DNA of 64,000 nt from Dryocosmus kuriphilus (GCA_038277395.1 CM076195.1:157099594-157163593); one strand, 5' to 3'; positions 22,303 through 33,946 are shown, counted from the stretch's first letter. The notes: generated from the sequence alone by a model not told the origin. Program-made: numbers and translations.

Positions 22303-22536
22303 GATATCATAAATTAGAGTAAAAAACCTTTTACTTAGTGCATCTTGACTTTCTTAGCAAAGATTTTATTAATGATGTTTTCAAATTTTAGCTTGTTTAT
22401 TATAAAGTTGACGAACCGAAGTGGCGAAATGTATAGTCTCTAGTCTATAAGAGGTAATTCTTATTGGTAATAACTATTATTCTAGATAAGATCCTTAATT
22501 GCTTTTATAATAATTATTAATCATTGTTAGTTTTCA

Positions 22537-22590
22537 ATCTATAGACCTGAAGAAATCAAATTAGTTGTCGAAACGTTGTCTCAATAAATA
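22537..22590 (+). ncRNA. Damaged hammerhead motif (F1 right end)
   Basis: The sequence reads GAC, CUGAAGAAAUC, loop, GUUGUC, GAAACGUUGUC. The CUGAAGA core and helix I are intact, but the 5' strand of helix II has lost several bases compared with 28590-28597, so helix II cannot form fully. Probably inactive. Confidence 0.6.
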
Positions 22591-22744
22591 GTTGACTCGA
22601 AAAAACGACTGTTTTTCTTTCTCTAGAATTTGTAATTATTTAGGATAAGTGTTAAAGAAACTAACTTGAAATAAAAAGTCAGAAATATCACGTGTTTTGT
22701 TCTTTCAGTTTAAGCTCAAGAAATTCTAAGCTCAGCACTTTTAA

Positions 22745-25700
22745 AAAACATAATAGCTAAATTAAAAAAAAAGAATTAATTTTCAAACAAAAATAGTTGA
22801 GTTTTCAAAAAAAATAAAAAAAAGGTTTTTAACCAAAAACTTATCTAACTATTTAATTTTCACAAGTATTCGAATTTTTAGCTTTCAAAAAATTTATTTT
22901 TAACGAACTATTTTAACTTTTAAATAAAAACCCTGTTTTTTAAAAAATAATTGAATTTTTAAATAAAAAAGACGAATTCTCAAAGAAAATGTTATAGTTT
23001 ACTTGAATCAAAAAATATTATTTTGAACCAAAATATAGTTGAATCTTGAAACAAAAAAAAATTAACGTTCAAGTACAATATTCGAATTTATCATGAAAAA
23101 AGTTATATTTTCAAATTAAAAAAAAAGAATCTTTATTAAAATATAGTTATATTTTCAAGTAGAGAAAATTATTTTCCAAAGGAATAGTTTAATTTTTATT
23201 TGAAAAGGGCCAAGTTTTAACAAAATAGTTGAATTTAAAAATTTAGAAATATAAAGTAATTCATAAAAGATTAATAAAATCTCAAATGAAAATGTTATAG
23301 TTGACTTTTGAACAAAAAGATATTACTTTTCAAGCAGAAATAGTTAAACTATCAACCAAAATAGAGAAAATTATTGAATTTCTACACAAGAAAGATGAAT
23401 TTTCAGCAAAAAAAATTAGATTTCAACCAAAATATTTGAATTTTTCATTAAAAAAATTTACATTTTGAAAAATTCAAATGAATTTCAAATGAAAAATGAT
23501 CATATTTTCAAGAACAGAAAATTAGCTTTCAACGAAGTAGTTAAACTTTTAACTGAAAAATACCAATTATTATCAAAGTATGTAGTTGAATTATCAATGT
23601 ATTTTCATTCAAACAGTTCAATTTTCCACCAAAAAAGTTGAATAAATTCTCAAACAAAAATTTTATGACTAACTTTTGAAAAAAAAAATAGTTTTTAAAT
23701 AGAAATAATTAAACCATTAGGTAACCGCAAAAAGGAAATTTTAATAAAACAGTTAAATTTACACCCAAGAAAGATAAACTAAAAAGAAAAATTCAACATT
23801 GTTGAGTTTCAAACAAAATACTTCAGTTTTCAACTAAAAAAAAAGGATTAGAGCTTAAATAAAAAAAATTATTCTTAACCAACAATAGAAAAGCTAAATT
23901 CTGAACAAAAACATATTTTTCAATACAAAATAGTTGGATTTTTAATCAAAAAAGAAATTTTCGATAAAAAATTTTAATCTTCACACAAAAGAGATGAATC
24001 TTCAACAACAAAACATTTATTTTGAGCCAAAGAGTTGAATTAACTGAGAAACATGATTTTTCAACTAAAGATGAATTTTTAACAAAATTGTTGAATTTAA
24101 AAAAAAAATTTAATTTTCAATTTAAAAAGATAAAAAATTTTTGAATTTTTCATTCAAAAAACTTACATTTTCAAAAAGTCAAATAAATTTTAAATGAAAA
24201 ATGATCATATTTTCAAGGACAGAAAATTAGGTTTCAACGAAGTAGATTAACTGTTAACTGAAAAATACCAATTATTATCGAAATGTATTTTCATTCAAAC
24301 AGTTGAATTTTCCACCAAAAAAGATGAATAAATTCTCAAACAAAGATTTTATGATTAACTTTTCAACAAAAAATTTAGTTTTTAAATAGAAATAATTAAA
24401 TTATTAGGTAACTGCAAAAAGGAAATTTTCAATAAAACAGTTAAATTTACATCCAAGAAAGATGAATTAAAAAGAAAAATTCAACATTGTTGAGTTTCCA
24501 ACAAAATAGTTCACTTTTCAACTAAGAAAAGGATTATAGCTTAAATAAAAAAATTAATTCTTATCCAACGATAGAAAAGCTAAATTCTGAAGAAAAAACA
24601 TACTTTTCAATACAAAATAGCTGAATTTTTAATCAAGAAAGAAATTTCCAATAAAAAATTTTAATCTTCACACAAAAGAGATGAATTTTCAACAATAAAA
24701 GATTGATTTTGAGCCAAAGAGTTGAATTGACTGAGAAACATGTTTTTTCAACTAAAGATGAATTTTTAACAAAATTGTTGAGTTTAAAAAAAAAATTTAA
24801 TTTGCAATTTAAAAAGATAAAAAATTTTAGAATTTTTCATTCAAAAAACTTACATTTTCAAAAAGTCAAATAAATTTTAAATGAAAAATGATCATATTTT
24901 CAAGGACAGAAAATTAGGTTTCAACGAAGTAGATTAACTGTTAACTGAAAAATACCAATTATTATCGAAATGTATTTTCATTCAAACAGTTGAATTTTCC
25001 ACCAAAAAAGATGAATAAATTCTCATACAAAGATTTTATGATTAACTTTTCAACAAAAAAATTAGTTTTTAAATAGAAATAATTAAATTATTAGGTAACT
25101 GCAAAAAGGAAATTTTCAATAAAACAGTTAAATTTACATCCAAGAAAGATGAATTAAAAAGAAAAATTCAACATTGTTGAGTTTCCAACAAAATAGTTCA
25201 GTTTTCAACTAAGAAAAGGATTATAGCTTAAATAAAAAAATTAATTCTTATCCTACGATAGAAAAGCTAAATTCTGAAGAAAAAGCATATTTTTCAATAC
25301 AAAGTAGCTGAATTTTTAATCAAAAAAGAAATTTCCAATAAAAAATTTTAATCTTCACACAAAAGAGATGAATTTTCAACAATAAAACATTGATTTTGAG
25401 CCAAAGAGTTGAATTGACTGAGAAACATGATTTTTCAACTAAAGATGAATTTTTAACAAAATTGTTGAGTTTAAAAAAAAAATTTAATTTGCAATTTAAA
25501 AAGATAAAAAATTTTAGAATTTTTCATTCAAAAAACTTACATTTTCAAAAAGTCAAATAAATTTTAAATGAAAAATGATCATATTTTCAAGGACAGAAAA
25601 TTAGGTTTCAACGAAGTAGATTAACTGTTAACTGAAAAATACCAATTATTATCGAAATGTATTTTCATTCAAACAGTTGAATTTTCCACCAAAAAAGATG

Positions 25701-28276
25701 AATAAATTCTCATACAAAGATTTTATGATTAACTTTTCAACAAAAAAATTAGTTTTTAAATAGAAATAATTAAATTATTAGGTAACTGCAAAAAGGAAAT
25801 TTTCAATAAAACAGTTAAATTTACATCCAAGAAAGATGAATTAAAAAGAAAAATTCAACATTGTTGAGTTTCCAACAAAATAGTTCAGTTTTCAACTAAG
25901 AAAAGGATTATAGCTTAAATAAAAAAATTAATTCTTATCCTACGATAGAAAAGCTAAATTCTGAAGAAAAAGCATATTTTTCAATACAAAGTAGCTGAAT
26001 TTTTAATCAAAAAAGAAATTTCCAATAAAAAATTTTAATCTTCACACAAAAGAGATGAATTTTCAACAATAAAACATTGATTTTGAGCCAAAGAGTTGAA
26101 TTGACTGAGAAACATGATTTTTCAACTAAAGATGAATTTTTAACAAAATTGTTTAATTTAAAAAAAAAATTTAATTTGCAATTTAAAAAGATAAAAAATT
26201 TTTGAATTTTTCATTCAAAAAACTTACATTTTTAAAAAGTCAAATAAATTTTAAATGAAAAATGATCATATTTTCAAGGACAGAAAATTAGGTTTCAACG
26301 AAGTAGATTAACTGTTAACTGAAAAATACCAATTATTATCGAAATGTATTTTCATTCAAACAGTTGAATTTTCCACCAAAAAAGATGAATAAATTCTCAA
26401 ACAAAGATTTCATGATTAACTTTTCAACAAAAAAATTAGTTTTTAAATAGAAATAATTAAATTATTAGGTAACTGCAAAAAGGAAATTTTCAATAAAACA
26501 GTTAAATTTACATCCAAGAAAGATGAATTAAAAAGGAAAATTCAACATTGTTGAGTTTCCAACAAAATAGTTCAGTTTTCAACTAAGAAAAGGATTATAG
26601 CTTAAATAAAAAAATTAATTCTTATCCAACGATAGAAAAGCTAAATTCTGAAGAAAAAACATATTTTTCAATACAAAATAGCTGAATTTTTAATCAAAAA
26701 AGAAATTTCCAATAAAAAATTTTAATCTTCACACAAAAGAGATGAATTTTCAACAATAAAACATTGATTTTGAGCCAAAGAGTTGAATTGACTGAGAAAC
26801 ATGATTTTTCAACTAAAGATGAATTTTTAACAAAATTGTTTAATTTTAAAAAAAATTTAATTTGCAATTTAAAAAGATAAAAAATTTTTGAATTTTTCAT
26901 TCAAAAAACTTACATTTTCAAAAAGGCAAATAAATTTTAAATGAAAAATGATCATATTTTCAAGGACAGAAAATTAGGTTTCAACGAAGTAGATTAACTG
27001 TTAACTGAAAAATACCAATTATTATCGAAATGTATTTTCATTCAAACAGTTGAATTTTCCACCAAAAAAGATGAATAAATTCTCAAACAAAGATTTTATG
27101 ATTAACTTTTCAACAAAAAAATTAGTTTTTAAATAGAAATAATTAAATTATTAGGTAACTGCAAAAAGGAAATTTTCAATAAAACAGTTAAATTTACATC
27201 CAAGAAAGATGAATTAAAAAGAAGAATTCAACATTGTTGATTTTCCAACAAAGTAGTTCAGTTTTCAACTAAGAAAAGGATTATAGCTTAAATAAAAAAA
27301 TTAATTCTTATCCTACGAGAGAAAAGCTAAATTCTGAAGAAAAAACATATTTTTCAATACAAAATAGCTGAATTTTTAATCAAAAAAGAAATTTCCAATA
27401 AAAAATTTTAATCTTCACACAAAAGAGATGAATTTTCAACAATAAAACATTGATTTTGAGCCAAGGAGTTGAATTGACTGAGAAACATGATTTTTGAACT
27501 AAAGATGAATTTTTAACAAAATTGTTGAATTTAAAAAAAAATTTAATTTTCAATTTAAAAAGATAAAAAATTTTTGAATTTTTCATTCAAAAAACTTACA
27601 TTTTCAAAAAGTCAAATAAATTTTAAATGAAAAATGATCATATTTTCAAAGACAGAAAATTAGGTTTCGACGAAGTAGATTAACTGTTAACTGAAAAATA
27701 CCAATTATTATCGAAATGTATTTTCATTCAAACAGTTGAATTTTCCACCAAAAAAGATGAATAAATTCTCAAACAAAGATGTTATGATTAACTTTTCAAC
27801 AAAAAAATTAGTTTTTAAATAGAAATAATTAAATTATTAGGTAACTGCAAAAAGGAAATTTTCAATAAAACAGTTAAATTTACATCCAAGAAAGATGAAT
27901 TAAAAAGAAAAATTCAACATTGTTGAGTTTCCAACAAAATAGTTCAGTTTTCAGCTAAGAAAAGGATTATAGCTTAAATAGAAAAATTAATTCTTATCCT
28001 ACGAGAGAAAAGCTAAATTCTGAAGAAAAAACATATTTTTCAATACAAAATAGCTGAATTTTTAATCAAAAAAGAAATTTCCAATAAGAAATTTTAATCT
28101 TCACACAAAAGAGATGAATTTTCAACAATAAAACATTGATTTTGAGCCAAGGAGTTGAATTGACTGAGAAACATGATTTTTGAACTAAAGATGAATTTTT
28201 AAAAAAATTGTTAATTTAAAAGGAAGTTAAATTTTCAATTAAAAAAGATGAATTCTCAACCAACAATGGAACGGAG
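22745..28276 (-). repeat. Satellite block, right arm; 687-bp tandem array at its distal end
   Basis: This is the same satellite as 4165-8890 in reverse orientation. The part nearest F1 is degenerate. From about 24160 to 28230 it becomes a regular array: the word ACTTACATTTT recurs at 24161, 24848, 25535, 26222, 26908 and 27594, giving a period of 686-687 bp and about six copies. Units differ by few substitutions. It ends within CAACCAACAATGGAAC and abuts an F1 3' end at 28277. Confidence 0.9.
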
Positions 28277-28664
28277 CAGTTATTTATTATTATTAATTTG
28301 CAAATCTATCTGAGTGATGAACTTGATTCAAGTATGATATCATAAATTAGAATAAAAAACCTTTTACTTAGTGCATCTTGACTTTCTTAGCAAAGATTTT
28401 ATTAATGATGTTTTCAAATTTTAGCTTGTTTATTATAAAGTTGACGAACCGAAGTGGCGAAATGTATAGTCTCTAGTCTATAAGAGGTAATTCTTATTGG
28501 TAATAACTACTGTTCTAGATAAGATCCTTGATTGCTTTTATAATAATTATTATTAATCATTGTTAATTTTCAATCTATAGACCTGAAGAGGACAACAAAT
28601 TAGTTGTCGAAACGTTGTCTCAATAAATAGTTGACTCGAAAAAACGACTCTTTTTCTTTCTCTA
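28277..28664 (+). mobile_element. Penelope F1 3'-end fragment
   Basis: The segment matches 21530-21593 plus 22303-22630 (and the left arm 9020-9390 in reverse) without the MITE. It starts at TTATTTATTATTATTAATTT and carries the hammerhead at 28574-28630. It lies in the same orientation as the F1 right end, so the satellite block 22745-28276 is bracketed by two co-oriented F1 ends. Confidence 0.85.
28574..28630 (+). ncRNA. Hammerhead ribozyme (F1), best preserved copy
   Basis: Helix I is GAC/GUC plus a distal CUAU/AUAG across an asymmetric loop. The core is CUGAAGA (position 7 is allowed to vary). Helix II is GACAAC/GUUGUC with loop AAAUUA, then GAAAC and GUU, with predicted cleavage after 28616. 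Helix III is AC/GU with no loop, as in F2. One extra G precedes helix II, again as in F2. The fold is intact on paper; activity is inferred. Confidence 0.75.
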
Positions 28665-28966
28665 ATATTGACGTCACGAGTGCTTTGAATCCAAAATGAA
28701 TTTAAAATTCTGTTTAGTACTATTATCAAAAATTATCTTTTCATCTTGGTTACTTTCATACAAATTTGAATTACTTTGCTGTTACTTTTCTTCTAAAAGT
28801 ATGGTTACTATTTTACCATTTTGTTTAGGCTTGAGCAGTTCCGAGCCCTGCAATTGGTAGATTTTTCTTAATTTAGATTTAGAAGCATATTATTTTAATA
28901 TGAAAAAAAATGAGCCACAAGATTTTAAGAGTGGATGTAATTAATTTGTAAATTAAAGATGCATAC
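28665..28966. other. Intronic sequence between Penelope end and host exon
   Basis: No repeat or ORF is recognised. It lies downstream of the donor site of the host exon at 28967-29176, so it is the start of an intron whose next exon is not visible. Confidence 0.5.
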
Positions 28967-29176
28967 CATGTAAGCTGGCACGTTGTCAATGAACGACTGA
29001 AGTTCTGGATTGCTAGATTGCCTGCCAACTAATCTTCTGCCTTCTCCGTTGAGCACCAATTCTGCCAATTGTTCCATGTTTCCGTTTTGCGTTAATTTTT
29101 CAACTTCCGTATCTGTCTCTAATCCCTCATCGTTCACATCCGATTCCAGCAGGGCCTCATGTTCACCAAGGATTAC
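28967..29176 (-). CDS. Host ankyrin gene exon (70 codons)
   Basis: The reverse complement has acceptor TTCATAG before GTAATCC and donor TACATG followed by GTATGC. The frame reads VILGEHEALLESDVNDEG, a short acidic stretch, then NMEQLAELVLNGEGRRLVGR, SSNPELQSFIDNVPAYM. The latter has the look of a helical segment following ankyrin repeats in an insect protein of unknown role. I do not recognise the family by name. It is phase 0 at both ends. The reading frame is clean, unlike the transposons around it, which suggests purifying selection. The next exon is not visible in the 29 kb to the left. Confidence 0.75.
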
Positions 29177-30189
29177 CTATGAATTGCGCGTTCGAAATAA
29201 AACGCGCATGAACCGGAGGGATCGTTAGAAAGTCACCTATTAATCGTTTCTGCAATCTTGACAAGTTTATCGATCGTTTTCACACACGTAGGTAATCCTA
29301 CATATTGATACCAATAAAAAGAGAATAGTAGAACCATGTATTCACGCAATTCATTCCACTTATCACGCTAACATAGACCTCAGGAAAAATCGAAGGTCGT
29401 TCTTGAATAATTGATTCACCAACACTTCTTACCATTTTTACTGATGATGTATAACTAGTTTTATTCCAAAGTGGTGTGCAAAATGATATATCATTTAGGA
29501 GATGAGCTTTCTTCATTTCTACTGATTACATTTGTGAAAATTATTATTAAGTAAATGAATTTATTGGTTATTTAATCAAATTTACAGTGTATTACAGTTT
29601 AAGATAATTTGAAGAATGTTCGTCTCTTGACATTGCTCACTTTTAATGAAAATAACGTTCTGATCGAGGCTCTGATCTGATTTCTGCTGAATCATGAAAT
29701 CGGAAAACAAACAACATCTGATGAAAAAAAGTCAAACCATTTAACTATAAGTTCATTAAGTGCAATTTAAGTTTATATTTAATTGATTCTGTTAAGCTTT
29801 AGGAGATCATGATTCATGAGAATTGCAGGTGTATCATATAAAGCCTTCTATGTTCATGCGTGCCACATCAAAATTAGAAATTTCGATTCTCTGATTAAAA
29901 AGATCTTTCATACAGTAGACCTTAGACATACCTACTACAGTTAAAAAAGCCTTTTGTCTTTAGGTAAATATTCCGTACTTTGGAAATGAAGTGTAAGTGA
30001 ATTTCGTTTTATTCTGTTATAGATCATGAATAATTTTTAAAAACATTCTACGAAGCAGTATGTATTAAAGTAAAAAATTTTTGTCTTTCTAGCGAACTCT
30101 CCAAAGATTCTTTTGAATTTGTAGATGACGATTTTTTCCAGATATTCTGTAAGTTCCACTATATTTCCAAGCAATGTCGAAAACAACCC

Positions 30190-31190
30190 CTATCACTGAG
30201 CCAAGAAGCCCAGAACCAAAGGCCAGTTTTAGGGGTCTCCATAAAAAACAGGCATGGTATCACATCAGTAATATGGTGCAAATATTTGTGTCATCGACTT
30301 TTTTCATTCGCAAGAATTTAGGTCTCATCTATGGCTGTAACATGGTCCCAGAACCAGTTTGTCAGAAACAACTCCTATCTTTGAAAAAAATGAAGTGGAC
30401 ACAAAAGCACGTAAACCAGAATTTAGGGCTAACAAGAATCGAAGACATCAAGACATTTTAGAGGATTGGAAAGTTCTTAGGGGAAGGTTTTTTTGAAGAA
30501 ACTTCAAGAGATTACAAAAATTTCCCAAGTTTTGAAGAATTTTATAGGATTTTCAAGGATATTATTATTAATTTTAAGGTGTGAATTCCTTATTACGGGA
30601 AATTTTTCCATGTTAAATGATTTTTGAAAATAATTTTCGGTGTATTGTAGAGCCTAAAATTATTCCTAAATTCTGATTTACTTTCTTTTATGTCAACTTC
30701 ATTTTTTTCAAAGGTAGGTGTTGTTTTGACATATTGTTTCTGGGGCCATGTAAGAGCCATAAATGAGCCCTAAACTCCTACGAATGAAAAAATTTTATGA
30801 CACAAATTTTTGAACCATATTACTGCTGGCTTGATACCATGCTTATTTTTAATAGAGAGCCCTCAATTTTTCTTTTGATTCTGGGGTAGTTTTTTATTAT
30901 TAAAATTATTTTTAAAAATTTAAGAGCCTAAAGGTGACTCTAAATGTACTTTTATGTTTTTACTTTTACTGTCTTTGACGTTGCTTGTTCACTAAGAAGA
31001 CAAAATTTTTCACATTAGTATATGATGGTTCGTAGCATGTTCCGCAAATTCTTGAGGATGGAAAAGTTGATGCAAAAATACTTAAACCACGGTACTGCTA
31101 GCTTGACATCAAGCTGGCACTAATATGCATTTTTTTTTAAATGCAGGTCCCTAAATTTGGTTTTTGAGTACTAGATTATCCCTAAATGTG
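30190..31190. repeat. Degenerate inverted repeat plus a third copy in an intron
   Basis: The segment 30190-30430 is the reverse complement of about 30680-30905 (shared words CATGGTATCA, GTAATATGGT, CAGAATTTAGG). A more diverged direct copy of the right arm lies near 31020-31170. The short ORF at 30174-30461 falls wholly inside the left arm and has no family signature. This is an old foldback element or MITE in the host intron 29177-31405. The rest of that intron shows nothing recognisable. Confidence 0.65.
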
Positions 31191-31405
31191 TCCTCAATTT
31201 TGGTACATGGCATACTATACATTGCTTGGGCATGGTGGTTTTTGCAGGTTTACCCAACTAATCCCTAAAAGCAAGAGACACAAAGGCTCCAAGTCAAAAG
31301 TATTATATTCTTTTAGTAGAGAAAACCTCTGACTATCTTATGTATAAAATGTGTTTTCATCAGCAATTGTAAACATCATAGAAATTTTAACTATTTTTCA
31401 CTCAC

Positions 31406-31954
31406 TTCTTCATTTAATGCATCATCAACTCCAGAATCGCCAGTGCTTGCATCAGCTCTTTCCTCCTGTTCTGTATTCTTGACCGCATCCACATTATTAT
31501 TGTCATCTCCTTCCTGATTAGCACCCTCAGCATTTTCTTCAGGAGCCTCTTCAGGAGCTGCTTCCAAATTTTCTTCAGGATTTTCTTCTGGACTTTCTTC
31601 CGGACTTTCATCAGTATTTTCTTCTAGATTTTCGTCAGGATTTACTTCAGGACTTTCTTCTGAATTTTCTTCTGGCTTTTCCTTTTCCTCTTCGCTGTTC
31701 TTCGAATCATCGTTTGGTAACGGTGAACTGTTTTCTGGAGAATTAACATCCGGTTCTTCATTTTCAACTGCTTGACTGTTATCCTCTTCCTCGAAATTTA
31801 AGACGGGATCCTCCTCTTCCTCCTCCTTATCCTCCTCCTCCTTATTCTCCTCCTGCGTATCCTCCTCCTCCTTCTTATCCTCCTCCTCCTTATCCTCCTC
31901 CTCTTTATCCTCCTCCTCTTTCTCTTCCTCTTTCTCCTCCTCTTCAGGTTCAGT
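31406..31954 (-). CDS. Host ankyrin gene exon encoding a Glu-rich acidic tract (183 codons)
   Basis: The minus-strand frame begins after a TAAAACAG acceptor with TEPEEEEKEEE, continues through repeated EEEDK units, then a Pro/Glu part (EESPEVNPDENLEENTDESP), and ends at DDALNEE before a strong GTGAGTG donor. If the donor were not used, the frame would stop three codons later. The segment is highly acidic, of low complexity and probably disordered. Internal short repeats (GAGGAGGATAAG-like) would allow length changes by slippage. Linkage to the ankyrin exons rests on strand, phase and order; it could belong to a separate gene. Confidence 0.6.
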
Positions 31955-32162
31955 CTGTTTTACCAAATCTCCTTTTTAAAATCTGTTTTATCCTAAACCT
32001 ATTCACTTCACTTTTATCACTTTACACTTAATGATTTGGTGCTTTCGTGAATATTATTTTTTAACACTCTTTCGGATCGGGTTCGGGTTTCCTTAAAACT
32101 TCTAGCTTTTTAGAGATAGCTTGACTGTATTGAGTATATTTTTTTTTAGTTGATATACGTTA

Positions 32163-32917
32163 GGGTGGGCCAAAAAAAACGAATTTTTTTAATTTCAAAA
32201 TGCCGCAGGGCTTGAAAATTTGTATAAGTTTCACACCTGACACATTTATAAATTTTGATCACAAGTGATAAAACTTAAAAATTTAGTTCAAAGGACTACA
32301 TAAATCCAATAAAACTGTCCAAAAATGTCTCAATTACGCTCTTTTTCGTTGTAAAAACCCTTAAAGTCCATGAAATTAATATCAGAAATATGCTAAAATC
32401 ACATATTTTTCTGCAAGGTTTAAAATGAGACAAAAAAAATGTAAAGAGCTTAATTTTTCATTGACTTATGAACAAAACTGTGTACATGTGTTATTTAAAA
32501 AAATGTTAATGAAAGATTTAATTGCCGTTTTCTCTTTTTTTTTTCGATTTTTAGATAATAATACAGTTATATTTATTATGATTTTGTTGTTATTTAACCA
32601 TTTTAATTCATTCAATATATTAAAATATGGCCCTGCTGTTGCATAGTTACATAGTAGACACCTCCATTGTAGAAAGTTGGCAGAGAAATAAAAAAACAGA
32701 AAAAAAGGAGAGAAAAGCAACTAGATCCTTAATTTTTCAATTTTCGGAAAAAACACGTGCACACAGTCTTGGTTATACCCAACTTAGGGAAAAATGAAGT
32801 TTTTTTCAGTTTTCGTCTCATTTTAAAGGTTATATCTTGTCAAAAAATATATGATTTTATTAAATTTTTATTATCATGGTTTTTGAAATTTTAAAAATTT
32901 GCTTTTTCGACCCACAC
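32163..32917. mobile_element. TA-flanked MITE (755 bp)
   Basis: The ends GGGTGGGCCAAAAAAAACG and its imperfect complement (GCTTTTTCGACCCACAC) are flanked by TA at 32161-32162 and 32918-32919. Subterminal words (AATTTCAAAA) also mirror each other. No transposase frame is visible. It lies in the host intron. Confidence 0.7.
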
Positions 32918-33033
32918 TATTATACATAAGTAACTTATATTTTTTTATTTAAAGAGAAAGAATTAACAAATTGTGAAAACCCGAATCGATCGAACTTCGA
33001 GTTTCGGTTTTTTGCACACCCTTATTATTAACC

Positions 33034-33200
33034 CTTTGTTTTTTTCTGTGTATTTTCATATAAAACTTAAAATTAATGTACGAAGATTAATATAATGAAA
33101 CACAAATAATTTTTTCGTCATTTTTTATTTCTTTTGAGAGTTTTGTTTTATGGGAAATTTCTAAGTAAATTCATTTTCTTACAACAAACCAAACAAAGGG
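33034..33200. mobile_element. piggyBac-type MITE (167 bp)
   Basis: The ends are CCCTTTGTTT and AAACAAAGGG, directly flanked by TTAA on both sides (33030-33033, 33201-33204). CCC-starting inverted repeats with TTAA duplication are characteristic of piggyBac. The element is too short to encode anything. Confidence 0.85.
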
Positions 33201-33204
33201 TTAA

Positions 33205-33946
33205 CGTCCATTTAAACATATATGTACTGCAATCTATTATTACGCTTGCGTAACTGAAAATTATTGTAACTAAAAAAAGAAAATAATAAGAAAGAATTTT
33301 CAAAAACGAACATTTAGGGTAGAGTAATGTTGTTGTGTACTATGTCAGCTCTTATAAAAATGTTTTGTTGAATCAGCAACAAAATTACTGAAACTTTATA
33401 AATTTTACCATATACAACTTTCTGATTCAACGCAACATTTTCGAACTTATACGATTTTTGAATTAACAAAAAAAAACCACACTAACACTAAGGAAGCGAC
33501 AAAAATGTTTAGTTAATTGCAACTGATTATATAAAGGTGCTACAAAGACAATTATAATAAAGAAAGTCAGTAGAATTTCACTAATTGAAATAACCACCTA
33601 GAAGTATTTCATTTATATTACTGATTCAAACAAGAGGTAATTTTCAAATGATCAGAAGTTCTGTTTTGACAAATATTGTGAATTTTTTACTAAATTAATA
33701 TAAAAAATTTCGAAAACGTGCTGAAGAACTTGCATTCTTAAAAATAGAATTCATTTCTTTAATATTCTTTAAAAACAATATTCAAACTATAAAACATAAG
33801 TTTAGTTCACTAAATATCGATTTGTTTTAGAGAGAAGAATAAAAATTTAATATTTCATCTCTGATAATACATCAAATACAAGTAAAGTATACAAAATATT
33901 TTGCACTATATGTTAGAACAGACTGTTTTATCTTAAAAATGGGGAC
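33205..33946. other. AT-rich intronic stretch without recognised features
   Basis: I see no coding frame, repeat arm or RNA motif here. It separates the piggyBac-type MITE from the large foldback element. Confidence 0.5.

Larger units (their letters stand above)
8906..22740. mobile_element. Penelope-like retroelement F1, head-to-head inverted complex with nested insertions
   Basis: A minus-strand 3' half (10069 to 8906) is joined at about 10070-10075 to a plus-strand copy that starts within RT (10075-10385, 13978-14027), continues with the GIY-YIG C-terminus (17500-17959), and ends with a 3' region (17960-18245, 21520-21593, 22303-22740). The left arm is the reverse complement of the right arm once insertions are removed. 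Insertions are a Harbinger derivative (10386-13974), a non-LTR derivative (14028-15990), PLE F3 (16087-17423), PLE F2 (18246-21507) and a MITE (about 21594-22302). Inverted, 5'-truncated partner copies are a known habit of Penelope elements. Beyond both ends the inverted symmetry continues into satellite. Confidence 0.8.

Noticed and set aside
26694..27586. Two near-identical 68-codon minus-strand frames
   Set aside because: They are 686 bp apart, the satellite period, and consist of the satellite's AAATT-rich words.
24161..28230. CRISPR-like regular repeats
   Set aside because: The unit is 687 bp without alternating spacers, and the sequence is eukaryotic. It is a tandem satellite.
29298..29516. 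72-codon minus-strand frame between host exons
   Set aside because: No splice borders, family motif or phase agreement with the neighbouring exons; likely chance.
30174..30461. 95-codon plus-strand frame in an intron
   Set aside because: It lies entirely in one arm of a degenerate inverted repeat, and its mirror copy does not keep the frame.
31414..31611. Lys/Leu-rich frame overlapping the Glu-rich exon
   Set aside because: It is an out-of-phase shadow of the low-complexity acidic frame, which has the better splice borders.
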